Origin: Zeugodacus cucurbitae
Lineage: Eukaryota; Arthropoda; Insecta; Diptera; Tephritidae
Reading direction: 5' to 3'
DNA: 64,000 bases
Assembly (NCBI RefSeq): GCF_028554725.1
Contig: NC_071669.1
Span: forward strand, 9,944,501 to 10,008,500
Positions within the stretch are counted from its first letter, which is position 1. Each line of letters opens with the position of its first letter. A program made the position numbers and the translations under genes. This document shows, in pieces, positions 47,902 through 60,037 of this stretch. The notes beneath the pieces were generated by a model. That model was not told the DNA's origin, made no database searches, and saw nothing but the letters and a program-made list of their open reading frames with translations.

Positions 47902-50333
47902 ATGAAGTTAACTATCGTTCTGCTGGCCCTCGTTGGCCTAGTGGCCGCCGCTAGTGTTTCCTCTACCGACCAGAGTACATTGGTCAGAAATGTTATATTG
48001 GAGAAACAGAAGTTTCTCTTTGAAATCTTATACCGTTTGAAGGATCCACTGATGTTCGAGGAGCACATCAAGACCGGACACACTTTGATCTATGACAAAG
48101 CACATTACACCGTAAGTTTCAAATGATTTCGAATGCACTTCTCCACACAAGAATCTAATTTATAAATTGATATTTGTATATATTTACATACATCTTGCGA
48201 TTCCAGCACTTCGATCAATATATGCAAAAATTCTACGAGTCCTACAAAATGGGTGGACTCTTGCCGAAAAGAGAATTCTTTGGAGCGCTCGTAAACACTC
48301 ACTACAAACAGGCGTACGGTCTATTTAACTTCTTCTACTACGCCAAGGATTGGGAAACCTTTCAAGCTAACGTGGCATGGGCTCGCATCCATGTCAACGA
48401 AGGCATGTTCGTCTATGCTTTGACTTTGGCCGTTATTCATCGTAATGACTTCAAGGGTCTGACATTACCTTCCATCTATGAAATATTCCCACAATATTTC
48501 TTCAACAGCAAATTCATTTATGCAGCTGAGAAATTCGATTACCAGACCTGGAGTAAATACATTCAATACGAGAAGGAATTGCGCGATGTTTACCACAAGG
48601 AAAACCGTTACTATAATCAGGGCTATTTCTATGTCAAGGATTTCAAGACATACCAATGGTGGAGACTTATGGGTCTGGATGAAAAATGGTATGCTGTCGA
48701 AAAGAGCTACCCTCTACGTGAAAACTCGTACGAATTTGGGTCTAACAATGAATATGTGGCAATAATGAAGAATATACAAAAATTCTGGCATCCGGTTGAC
48801 TACACTCGTGACATAGAATTCTACAACGAACACTCTGCCTTGTCTTACTTCACTGAGGATTTGGGTTGGAATTCATACTGGTACTACTTGAATATGGATT
48901 ATGCGTTCTTCGTGGATGGTGAAACTTTCGGTTTGAACAAGGATCGTCGTGGTGAATGGTGGTTGTACAATGTTGATAAAATCTTGAGCCGTTACTATTT
49001 CGAACGTTTGTCTCATAGTTTCGGTAAAATCGATGAATTCTTCTGGACTCACGCTTACGAATATGGATATGATTCCCAACTTATTTCCTACAATGGTGTT
49101 GGATTCAGCTCACGCAGCAATTACTTCCATCGTCAATCTTATGGCAAATACGACTTGTTGAACCAAATCCAAAGCGCCCTCAAGCGTATCTATGATATCA
49201 TCGACTACGGATACTACACCACCGTCGATGGACACAAAATCGATATGAGCAAACCGGAATCCATTGAGTTCATCGGAAGTTACATGCAATCGAATGTTGA
49301 TACCTTCGACAAATTCTTCTTCAACTATTGGTATATGTTGAGCCATATGTACTTCGCTGATGTGGACTATAACGATTTTGATGGCTCTCCCAATGTATTC
49401 CTCAACTTCGAAACCATGATGCGTGATCCATTGTTTTACAGCTTCTACAAGGTAATTGACGATGTCTACAAGCGTTTCAATTATAACTTCCACCCATACA
49501 CACACGACGAACTTGAAGCCCCTGGAGTTCAAGTTAAGGATGCCAGCGTTAGTGAATTGGTCACCTATTTCGATTTGGTCGATTTTGATGTTACCAACTT
49601 GTTAAACGACAAAATGGTCTTTGATGATGGTAAATTCGTATGGGACAAATCACTGTTCGCTCGTCAAATGCGTCTCAATCACAAACCATTCCACTACGAC
49701 CTGACTGTCGAATCCGATAAGGCAGATAAGGCACGTACATTCTTGGGTCCTAAATTCGACGAATATGGACGTATAATGTCGCTGAATTATAACCGCAAGA
49801 ACTTCTTTGAATTGGATGAATTCGTCTATGAAGTGTTCGCTGGCGAGAATGTCATCAAACGTTCATCTGAAGAATTCTATTGGACTGTCAAGGATCGCAC
49901 CACCTACACCGAATTGTATCACTATGTAATGGCTGGCTTTGAAGACAAATACAAACTGCCTGCTTACATTACCGAACCACTGTGTGGATTCCCAGATCGT
50001 CTGATCTTACCCAGAGGTTGGGAAAGTGGCTTCCCAGTACAGTTCTTCTTCATCGTTGCTCCATACGATGGCTCTGACGAATATCACTCTAGTCTTGATG
50101 TCACATACCATTGTGGCGTTGCTTCAGGTCTTCGTTACGTTGATAGCAAATCTTTCGGCTATCCATTCGATCGTCCCATCGATGAGTCACAATTCTTCGT
50201 GCCCAATGTTTACTTCAAGGATGTGAGCATCTATCACAATGACACATTGAAACAATACTACGAGAACTACAAGAACTACGGTCATTTTGACTACAATTTT
50301 TACAATGATTACTACACCAAATACTTCCATTAA
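47902..50333 (+). CDS. Lsp1: Larval serum protein 1-type hexamerin B (most divergent)
   Basis: Exons 47902-48111 and 48207-50333 with a 95-nt intron, 778 aa. Same storage-protein architecture as A, with a signal peptide at residues 1 to about 17, then haemocyanin N, M and C domains and a Tyr-rich tail ending in YTKYFH. The two missing residues lie in SDKADKARTFLGPK, where the other copies have SDKAQKVVIRTFLGPK, a 6-nt in-frame loss. It is the least similar member: exon 1 has STLVRNVILEKQ and LYRLKDPLM, and the C domain has many private changes. The ATG at 47902 is chosen because it starts the conserved signal peptide; the frame happens to stay open 171 nt upstream into the promoter. Confidence 0.95.
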
Positions 50334-50432
50334 ATCGAGCTGGCTGTGGAATAATAAAAGGGTATGAGTTTTCTATTTGTATCTAATATGTTGTTTTGCT
50401 AGTTAATTGTTAGTCAAGCAAATGTTAATATA

Positions 50433-50471
50433 AATAAAAATGAATGCAATAAATTGCTACTTCGATTCAAA
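50433..50471 (+). terminator. Poly(A) signal and conserved 3' motif, gene B
   Basis: AATAAA at 50433-50438 and AATTGCTACTTCGATTCAAA at 50452-50471, the same 19-bp offset as in gene A. Confidence 0.75.
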
Positions 50472-50954
50472 TATAAACAGAGAATGTCTTTCAATTATGG
50501 TATTTAAAGCGAAACGTTCACGTTTAGTGGGGAAATCGGAAGTTCTTAGATCTAAAGATTTATAAATTCAGTTCTACAAGGGGTGTCAATAGAAGTCAGA
50601 TGTCCGTAAAACTGGAGTAACAACTTTGATATTACATAAATTGGTCTAAACGGAAAATAACCCAGAGGATTAGGAGTATAATAAAGGTCTTTAAGAATTA
50701 AGATGCTGTAGTTAGGGACGAGAGTTATAACGACTTTTGAAAGTGATTCTATTATAATATAAAATTTAAATTAATTCGTTTGCGGTTAACATCGTTTTGT
50801 CGTGTGAAGAACAGGGCAACAGCTCGACAGCTGAGTGTCCACCCGAGATATGATATTTGCAAGATAATTCCTTCGAGAAAATTTTCAGCACAAACTTGGG
50901 CAATAAAAGTAATTGGTAGAACTCTAATCTAAATGATCACCTAAGTAATAGCAC

Positions 50955-51420
50955 GCTGCAATGGTATACAGGTGGCTCGTAAAAAACGGAAGACATTGCG
51001 GCAGGTATATTTGGGCCAAATACCAAACTTTCAAGACGAGTTATATGCGATCAGCAAGTTCGCAGATTTTATTCTAAAGAGAAACTTTATTGGGGAACGA
51101 ATTATCATCTACCTGTGACAGTCAAGGCTACTTCATCGCATGGACATACTGGCTAAAGTAGCAGCTACAACCAAGGCCCACACTCGATTCAATAGGTGCT
51201 CAGAGAGAAAAAACAAGCGCAGTAGGGGTCGGTAATGGCTACAATCGTCTGGACTTCGGCAGGCAAAGTTGTACTTGGTTTGGGAACAATCTGAAAAGGT
51301 TCAAAGAAAGAAAGAGTCAAATTGATGCAAGTGGTGGCAGTTTGCTGAGCAGTCACTAGAAGAAGGAGTCAGACTCTACTCTGAGAAGAGAGCATATCAC
51401 ATCTAGCAGCATACGCTAGA
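50955..51420 (+). pseudogene. Degenerate RNase H-bearing LINE fragment F1
   Basis: LQWYTGGS followed by a stop, then KTEDIAAGIFGP. This matches the first RNase H motif (YTDGS...GAGI) of I/Jockey-group non-LTR elements with the Asp changed to Gly. Later sequence is heavily frameshifted. Sense to the hexamerins. Confidence 0.6.
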
Positions 51421-51589
51421 TGTTAAGATTCCTTAACGCGATAGGGTTAGATGAAGTGATTTGATAAGTGGGAGGGCACAATAGACCTTCGATAGCAGTA
51501 CACACTTCTGCATGCATTCGTTTCGATAACACGACTAAGACCACGATGCCGACGTAACTGTTAATATTCAATTGAATTGAAATTCATAA

Positions 51590-52465
51590 TTTTGTCTGTC
51601 CTTCCTTCTGTACTTGAGAGCGATAACTTGATGAAACTTGGTACATGTATACTCTGCAGATTGATATTGAGATGGGCGTAATCGGAGTGCTAAGCCACAA
51701 ATTAAGCTTTGCAAGTAACCTTCGATACATAAGGTAGGGAGGGGCATCTTTGGTTTAAAAATTGTCGAAAAGTGGCTGAGGCCCCGCACCCTTATAGGCT
51801 TTTTGTACATATCTCGCCAACTACTAAATCTAACTACCAAAATAACGCTAATTCACTAACAACAGAAGCACTAAATTTCTTTGTAAAGATGATTTTTGGT
51901 CAACAACTATACCATGGGCGCGACTCGACCAAAATTTCAACCAAATTTACATGATATTTCCTTAACATCCTAATATGAAAATGAGCGAATTCGGTTATCA
52001 ACCACACCCACTTCCCCAGATATCGGATATGAGAACCTTCATGTCTCTGGCAATTTCTTTTACCGATAACATGTGTAAATCTTTCACATATTTTATAAAA
52101 AGTCAGAGGAAATCTTTTCGTTGGAATATTGTACTCTGTGCCTACAATAACTTCCACTAGCTCTCATATTTATAACCAATATAAAGATTTTGAAACTTCC
52201 AGTAAGGTAAGCTTTGTATGTATGAAATCGTAGTTTTAATTAAGTGAACATATGTAGAATATTGGGTACAATGGTGGCGAAAAAAAAGTGGAATCTGTTT
52301 GGGAATTCCAACAGCGTTCTTATACTATATGTATATGATGATTTTCGTTATTCTAGTGGACTTTATGTCGAATATATGGATCAAATTATGTATTATTTTA
52401 ATAAAATGAATTAAATTTTAATAAAATGTTGGGTTAGACACGAAATTAGCCCTTCCTTAGTTGTT
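51590..52465. repeat. Degraded copy of the 1.4-kb dispersed repeat
   Basis: Shares ordered blocks with 24300-25580: 'tctgtccttccttc', 'gataacttga', 'gatgaaacttggtaca', 'ggccccgc', 'tacatatctcgcc', 'tatatgatgattttcgtt' and the terminal 'cccttccttagttg'. It lacks the left terminus. Confidence 0.75.
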
Positions 52466-52469
52466 TTAA

Positions 52470-53090
52470 ATTAATTTTAAAGACACGTGTTTTGAATGTC
52501 TTTAAATTTTTTTGCTTAATAATCTACATATATATGAATGATTTCTTATACATAGATCATTCTCATCTTCAGCTATACGTATAGTAACTAAGCGTTAGAC
52601 GAACAGGTGCTTAAATTCGGAAATTATGCAAAGACACTGATAAACACAATAATTTTGTACTTTTAAAAATATAATAATTGAGTTAAGCTTCACCTCAAGT
52701 TTTCCGAATTACTGATAACAGATATTCAATTGTATATATGTGTCTACATAGGTGAAATGAATATGATTTTGCACATCTGTTCGAAAATATATTTAAATGA
52801 TTTTTGTTTAATTTGTTTATTTATACATAATCCAGACCTAAATAACCTAACTCTGCATTACCTAAGCCACGAAAAACATAAAAAAATAGTCATTGTTATC
52901 TCATTATTTCAGGTAGTAACAAGAGAACTTAAGGATTATAATATAATTTAATGAAATTAAAGTTTAATATTCTTATGTCTTATGTATGTCTTAGACTGAC
53001 TAAGTAGAAAAAATAGCCATAAATATGTTCTTGTCATAAAAATATGTTTTTAATAAAGCGACGTGTTAGATTATTATAATATAAGAATCA
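52470..53090. other. Intergenic, hexamerin B to C
   Basis: A+T-rich sequence. The last ~80 bp is the conserved promoter-proximal block shared with gene B. Otherwise nothing recognised. Confidence 0.5.
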
Positions 53091-53106
53091 CAAAAGATCA
53101 TGCAGA

Positions 53107-53202
53107 ATTGCAATGATTTTTTTTTTGTTTTTTCTACAATATAAATGCAAATTGATAAGAAACTTGGTATAAAAAGCCTTCTGTTTTGTCGAAACATCAA
53201 CA
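53107..53202 (+). promoter_or_regulatory. Promoter of hexamerin gene C
   Basis: TATAAAA at 53168-53174 with initiator A at about 53202. ATTGCAAT at 53107-53114 is in the same relative place as in gene B. The 48-nt leader sequence up to the ATG is nearly the same as in A and D. Confidence 0.75.
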
Positions 53203-53249
53203 GTCTTTAGGCATTGGAGCTAAGTATCTAATCCGGAGCAGTTGTCGCA

Positions 53250-55670
53250 ATGAAGTTAACTATCGTTCTTTTGGCCCTCGTTGGCCTGGTGGCCGCCGCT
53301 AGCGTTTCTTCGCCCAAGAATGTTACAGTGGCAGATCGAGAATTTTTGGAAAGACAGAAGTTTCTCTTTGAAATCGTATACCGTGTGGAGGACCCACTGA
53401 TGTTCGAGGAACACATCAAGACCGGACACACTTTCGTCTATGACAAGGCTCATTACACCGTAAGTTTCAGTTAACTTCGAATGCACCTCTCTGCACACGA
53501 AGCTAATATTATATACGCATACATCTTGCGATTTCAGCACTACGATCAATATATGGAGAAATTCTACGAATCCTACAAAATGGGCGCTCTCTTGCCTAGA
53601 GGAGAATTCTTTGGTGCCCTCGTTAAGACACACCTCAAACAAGCTTACGGTCTATTCAACTTCTTCTACTACGCCAAGAATTGGGAAACCTTCCAAGCCA
53701 ATGTCGCATGGGCTCGCATCCATGTCAACGAAGGCATGTTCGTCTATGCTTTAACTTTGGCTGTTATCCATCGTGATGACTTCAAGGGTCTGATATTGCC
53801 ATCCATCTACGAAATCTTCCCACAATATTTCTTCAACAGCAAATTCATTTATGAAGCTGAGAAATTCGATTACCAGACCTGGAGTAAATACATTCAATAC
53901 GAGAAGGAATTGCACGATGTCTATCACAAGGAAAACCGTTACTACAATCAGGGCTATTTCTATGTCAAGGACTTCAAGATTTACCAATGGTGGAGACTTA
54001 TGGGTCTGGGTGAACAGTGGTACGCTGTCGAGAAGAGCTATCCTCTACGTGAAAACTCGTACGAATTTGTTACTGACGATAAATATGTGTCTCTAATGAA
54101 GAATATCAACATGTTCTGGCATCCGGTTGACTACACACGTGACATTGAATACTACAACGAACACTCTGCCTTGTCTTACTTCACTGAGGATTTGGGTTGG
54201 AACTCGTACTGGTACTACTTGAATATGGATTACGCTTTCTTCTTGGATGGTGAAACTTTCGGTTTGAACAAGGATCGTCGTGGTGAATGGTGGTTGTACA
54301 ATGTTGACCAAATCTTGAGCCGTTACTATTTCGAACGTTTGTCTCATGGTTTCGGTGAAATCGATGAATTCTCCTGGAATCACGCTTACGAATATGGATA
54401 TGATTCCCAACTTATTTCCTACAATGGTGTTGGTTTCAGCTCCCGCAGCAATTACTTCCATCGTCAATCTTATGGCCAATACGACTTGTTGAACCAAATC
54501 CAAAGCGCCCTCAAGCGTATCTATGATATCATCGACTACGGATACTACACCACCGTTGATGGACACAAAATCGATATGCGCAAACCGGAATCTATTGAGT
54601 ACATCGGAAGTTACATGCAATCGAATGTCGATACCTTCGACAAATTCTTCTTCAGCTATTGGTATATGTTGAGCCATATGTACTTCGCTGATGTGGACTA
54701 TAACGATTTTGATGCACATCCCAATGTATTCCTCAACTTCGAAACCATGATGCGTGATCCATTGTTTTACAGTTTTTACAAGGTAATTGTCGATGTCTAC
54801 TATCGTTTCAATTATAACTTCCACCCATACACACACGACGAACTTAAAGCCCCAGGAGTTCAAGTTAAGGATGCCAGCGTTAGTGAATTGGTCACCTATT
54901 TCGATTTGGTTGATTTTGATGTCACCAACTTGTTGAACGACAAAATGGTCTTCGATGATGGTAAATTCGTATGGGACAAATCACTGTTCGCTCGTCAAAT
55001 GCGTCTCAACCACAAACCATTCCACTACGACCTCACTGTCGAATCCGATAAGGCACAGAAAGTTGTCATTCGTACATTCTTGGGTCCTAAATTCGACGAA
55101 TATGGACGTATTATTCCACTGAAGGATAACCGCATGAACTTCGTTGAATTGGATGAATTCGTATATGAAGTGGTCGCTGGCGAGAATGTCATCAAACGTT
55201 CATCTGAAGAATTCTACTGGACTGTCAAGGATCGCACCACCTACACCGAATTGTATCACTATGTGATGGCTGCATTCGACGGTAAATACGAATTGCCTTT
55301 GGACATTAGCGAACCACACTGCGGATTCCCAGATCGTCTGATCTTACCCAAGGGTTGGGAAAGTGGATTCCCAGTACAGTTCTTCTTCATCGTTGCCCCC
55401 TACGATGGCACTGTCGAACAGTATGCTAACTTTGATTACACCTACTATTGCGGCATTGGTTCCGGTGCACGTCACGTTGATAGCAAACCATTCGGCTATC
55501 CATTCGATCGTCCCATCGATGAGTCACAATTCTTCGTGCCCAACGTCTACTTCAAGGATGTGAGCATCTATCACAATGACACATTGAAACAATACTACGA
55601 GAACTACAAGAACTACGGTCATTTCGATTACAACTTCTACAATCATTACTACACCAAATACTTCCAATAA
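53250..55670 (+). CDS. Lsp1: Larval serum protein 1-type hexamerin C
   Basis: Exons 53250-53459 and 53538-55670 with a 78-nt intron, 780 aa. Same role and domain order as gene A. Distinguishing features are a unique NVT sequon at residue 24 right after the signal peptide, SYGQYDLLNQ where the others have SYGKYDLL, DELKAPG for DELEAPG, and the C-domain block EQYANFDYTYYCGIGSG shared only with gene D. It ends YTKYFQ. The 3' UTR keeps 'aagctggctgtgga', also present after A and B. No frameshift or stop; expected functional. Confidence 0.95.
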
Positions 55671-55813
55671 AACAAATGCTCAAGCTGGCTGTGGACTTAA
55701 CATAACATCGATTTTGAGTTAATTAAGCGTTAGATAGTTACTACTACAGTACTGAAATGCTGTTCTATTGTTTAACTGTTTTTGGTGTTTAGTTTTCTAT
55801 AATGTAATCAAGC

Positions 55814-55864
55814 AATAAAAATAAAATAAAAAAATTAAGCAAGCAATTGCCACGGCGATTCAAA
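55814..55864 (+). terminator. Poly(A) signal and conserved 3' motif, gene C
   Basis: AATAAA at 55814-55819 and AATTGCCACGGCGATTCAAA at 55845-55864. Confidence 0.75.
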
Positions 55865-55869
55865 AAATA

Positions 55870-56640
55870 AACAAAAAAATTGTTTTTCTATTAATTTTTG
55901 TGTACCTGAGAACTAAAAGTAGTCATATCAGGTGTTAATGGTTTCGCTAACGGATCAGATTAATTTCAAATACTATATGAATGAAAAGGATGCCTTGTTA
56001 TTTAAGGGAGGGAGTTATTGAAACACCATCTATGAAATTATGGAAAACAATAATAAGTTTACAAACACGATAGATTGATAAGTAGTAAAATCCAGTGGTT
56101 ATGGAGCTAGAGAATCCAGAATGTTAAATTCTGAAAGTCTTATGTGATGGTAAAAAATGGTGTGAGAAAAATTATGGTTACCTACTGCCTTGATTACTAC
56201 TGTATTTCCAATTGGATTACTTTCAATCACTCAAGCAGTTATAGTTTCAGGTAATCTCGATTCGCAAGTTTCAAATGGCGGTGAAACTGGTGAACAACCA
56301 GGAAGCACAGATTCCAGTATCACTCCACCATTTATAAATGGTACCAAGTAAACAATAGGAGAATGAGAAAACTAACTGGGGCTAATTCTAGACATTAAGC
56401 TCTCTTTGCCAGCAATGGAAAAGAAATACACGGTAAAAAGTTTGAAAAGTGTAAGATCAGCAAGTAAATATGTATATAAGTGAAGCTCTTCGAACCACAC
56501 CAAGTTATTCTTTACTTACCGCTTACTGACTAGTTTTGTGAGACTGGTCGCGAAGTCAGCATTGAGACAGAGGGAATCTACCCTACTTAGTCATCTATAA
56601 TAGGGGAATACTGATACAGATTCCCGTTTATACACAATAT
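55870..56640. other. Intergenic, with one small open frame
   Basis: The frame 56166-56351 lacks an ATG. It reads a hydrophobic stretch (LITTVFPIGLLSIT) followed by a polar Gly/Ser/Pro-rich tail ending NGTK. It could be an exon of a short secreted protein, but the splice signals are weak. I do not call it a gene. Nothing else recognised. Confidence 0.35.
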
Positions 56641-57310
56641 TATGGACTTTCGTAATCCAGTAGAATTAAATCTAAATTTTGACCTTTGGCGAGGTGGACA
56701 AAGACACAGAGTTAAATATCTATACAAACTAAGAAGAGTGGGAGGCGCTGTCTTTTCAACAAAACTAGATAGCAGAATCGCCTTTCGACTACCAGAGCTT
56801 TGTAGTGTCTTTCAAGCGGAGATCACAACAATCACTGAAATCACTAAAGTCGTTAAAGATTACTTCTGAGATAGTGAAAGAATGCCTTGAACTATTAGTG
56901 GAACTTGCTTCCTCTATCACGATAAACCTGCAAAGGGTTCCTGGACACAGTGTATTTCAGATAACTGTGAAGAAGATGAACTAGCCATATTAAGTACAAC
57001 CCTACAATTATATTCCAATAAAGAGGGAATATACATGCTCCTGGCAACATGTCAGCAAGTTGGCGATATCTTATAATGATTACTGTGGTAGCTGCCAAGA
57101 AGTAAAATAGAGACTGTATATCTTGCTTCGATGCGACTGCAAGACATTGTAACGAATATAATGACAACTAGCGGCCACAGTTTCCATGAAAATGTCTCGG
57201 AAGTTACGCAGTTAAAGCATTATAAAGGCCACAGAGTGTTTCATAGAGAGGACATGGTAGTACGAGGGGATTCCAGTCCCGTTGGTTTCGCAAGGGGCCT
57301 CCTAAAGACC
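56640..57310 (+). pseudogene. Degenerate RNase H-bearing LINE fragment F2
   Basis: A 75-codon frame includes GGAVFSTKLDSRIAFRLPE and CSVFQAEI, typical of the RNase H domain (AGxF, then FQAE with the catalytic Glu). Downstream pieces resemble VPGHSxIxxNCxxDELA in broken frames. Sense to the hexamerins. Confidence 0.65.
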
Positions 57311-57645
57311 TAGGTGCGTCGTTAGACATCCACTGTACCTACCTATCTAAGTTAAGAAGGGTTCATAGCACCATATGGTCTTTGGAGTTTCCGAAATAGA
57401 GGAATATTCGGAGTAATTTAATTGAATTATTATTTTATATTTGAACACTGGCGCCTTTGAAATTTAACATTTAAATTGAACTCTTGATTAAATTAGAAGT
57501 AATTTTTTATGAAATGAATATGAGAAAAATACAGTATATGAAAACTCGAACTACAAGGACGTAAAAAGTTTGGATCAATTATAATACATCAAATCTATAG
57601 TTTCTTTCGTATAAGTCAAATTCAAAAATCTATTATCATGGACTA

Positions 57646-59114
57646 GGCATCAAATGAAAGTATATTTATATTACTTACTGGCAACCTCAACGAATTTTTC
57701 GTGAAGATACACCGTAAATAAACTGTTGGAATAAAATGCGTACTTAGTTTATGTATGCAAAAAATATTTACGCGATTGAGAGTGATTAGTCTTCGATGGT
57801 GCGCCGATAAGCGCGCGTCAAATGAAAGTATAACTTTAGTTTTTGTTAATTTTTTTGAAGGTAAAGTTGAATTTAACTACAGATTTAATAAAATTGCATT
57901 GATTAAGAGGATTTCTGTTTTAATGAATATTTTTTTGTTATGTTCTTAGTGGAAAATGTCGAAATCTGAAGAAATTCGGCATTTAATTGTAGAAGATAGG
58001 AAGAAGGGTGAAACATATCGAAAAATATCCGAAAAATATTCTATTTCGATCGGAGGGGCAAGAAAAATTTTTGAAAACTTTAAGAAGAGGAACACATGCA
58101 ACACTCAGTACGGTGGCGGTCCAAAATCCAAAATTTCCATACACGTTGAACGACTATTACGAAGAAAAGTTGCCGAAACCCCTGAAATTTCATCGAGAGA
58201 GTTGATCGAAAGTTTTGATTTAGATGATTCAGTTGGTACAATGCAAAGAAAACTGCGAACATTTGGCTTGAAAAATTATGTCGCAAAAAAACGACCAATG
58301 ATTTCCGTAGCGAATATATATATAAATATGCCAACCACTTTCTGGTATAAAATAATTTGGTCCGATGAATCGAAATTCGAGCTAAGGAGTTCAAAAAAAC
58401 GTAAACGAGTGTGATGTAAGCCTTCTGATCGCTTAAAACCACAGTGCATACAATCAACTATAAAGCATGGAATCGATGGACGAATGACCGTTGCTACTTA
58501 TTGTTGACATTCTCAGCGAAAATTTAACAATAAGTGCGGAAAAAATGAATTTGGGTTGGAAGATATCTTCCAACAAGATAACGACTCCAAACACACATCT
58601 CGCCTGGCTACTCGATTTTTTGAAGAAAACTTAATTGAAAAACTGAATTGGCCAGCTCAATCACATGATTTAAATCCAATTGAGCATTTGTGGTCAATAT
58701 TAGATTCAAAAATACCAAAAAGCAGCCGCACAAACTTGCAATCATTTTTCTTAGAGATGAAGCGCCAATGGGATGATATTTCAATGGAAATATTAGAAAA
58801 TTTGGTTCGAAGTATGCCAAAACGTTTTCGTGCTGTAATTCAGAACAAAGGTGGGAATACTGATTACTAAATTTACTTTTAAACTCAACGCTATTGAATT
58901 GTTTGCAAGTTTATACTTTCATTTGATGACCTTTGTTTAAGAATCTTTATTTTGAAATATTTTCTTTTGATTTCTGGAAAAATATCTTTTCATAAATAAT
59001 TTGTTAGTTAAATACCCATCGAAATATAATAATATTGTATGAATTACTAATTTTTTATTTTAATAAATCTGCACTGAAATTACTTCTGTGACATTTATAC
59101 TTTTATTTAATGTC
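57646..59114 (+). mobile_element. Tc1-like transposon with IR/DR ends, inactive
   Basis: TA-flanked (57644-57645 and 59115-59116), about 1.47 kb. TCAAATGAAAGTATA-type repeats occur at both termini and again about 170-190 bp inside each end (57818 and about 58910). This is the double-repeat IR/DR arrangement of some Tc1-family elements. One broken transposase gene lies within. Confidence 0.85.
57956..58867 (+). pseudogene. Tc1-like DD34E transposase, broken
   Basis: The first frame (57956-58414) starts with ATG and has an N-terminal helix-turn-helix region (YRKISEKYSISIGGARKIF). It reaches the first catalytic block WSDESKFEL. It stops at TGA 58412-58414, where the family normally has Trp. After a deleted and frameshifted part, the frame resumes near 58556 with QQDNDSKHTS (second Asp) and LNPIEHLW (Glu) and ends at 58870. 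All three catalytic residues can be read, but not in one frame, so no protein is expected. Confidence 0.9.
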
Positions 59115-59116
59115 TA

Positions 59117-59905
59117 GTAACTGATATTCGGCTGATTAGACCCCTCAGCCACTGTCGTAATTCAAATTAAAATCATAATAAGTGCAAGTATTCCTCGAAA
59201 TTAATTAACAATGACGGTCAGACTAGACCGATAGCAATGTGCGGTATGCCAAGGAACAAATTAGATTATTCTATTTCTTGAGATTAACACATAACACTTA
59301 ATAATATTCGGATATTCAGTTCAGAGATTCGACCCTTCGGATATACTATAACATATATAACGGGATAACTCTGAAATTTGCTACAAAGGACCTAAAATAT
59401 CGCTTATATATACTGATGCGAGAAGATGCTTAGACTTGTAATATTATTATCATTCTTTTAAATTTAATTTAAATATTAACCACACACAGTATATAAGATA
59501 GTAATATTTAGCGCATATGGCTTGCCTCTCAAAAATAATATATATGTAATCAAAAAGTAAAGAAGGAAAATACCACGTATACCACATATAAATCTGCATA
59601 TAGCTTATCTCATATAAATAAGCGAATATAAAACCGAATCATTATGTTAAAAATCAGGTGCTTATTTCTTTGTTTGTTGTTGATGTCAAGCGCATCACAT
59701 TCCTTATCAACATAATTATTTCTTTTTTTTCGATTTAAATGCAATTTGATTAGAATAATTAGAATATATATTTTTAATTTCGCACTATGCCTACACCAAT
59801 TTCGATAACATACAAACAAACCGGTACATAAAATAGGCAATAAGACAGATGAGATGAATACTGTTTATTTTTAGTAAGAAGCATATCACCAAAATGTCGT
59901 CGTTA
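59117..59905. other. Intergenic, hexamerin C to D
   Basis: A+T-rich sequence. No gene or element recognised. Confidence 0.5.
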
Positions 59906-59910
59906 AATTG

Positions 59911-59990
59911 TGACCTTACGTAATGGAAAAAATAGAAACTCATCGAAATTTTGGGTATAAAAGCTGTGGTCGACGCTTCTGAAATCAACA
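59911..59990 (+). promoter_or_regulatory. Promoter of hexamerin gene D
   Basis: TATAAAA at 59956-59962 with initiator A at about 59990. The upstream sequence differs from A-C. It has TGACCT (59911-59916, inverted AGGTCA) overlapping TTACGTAA (59916-59923), a perfect PAR-bZIP/C/EBP-type palindrome. Confidence 0.7.
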
Positions 59991-60037
59991 GTCTTTTGGC
60001 ATTGGAGCTAAGTATCTAATCCGGAGCAGTTGTCGCA

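Noticed and set aside
54093..54863. 256-codon antisense frame in hexamerin C (and 60881-61651 in D)
   Set aside because: It is a shadow of the conserved sense codons. It lacks a domain, promoter or splice logic, and equivalent frames in A and B are broken.
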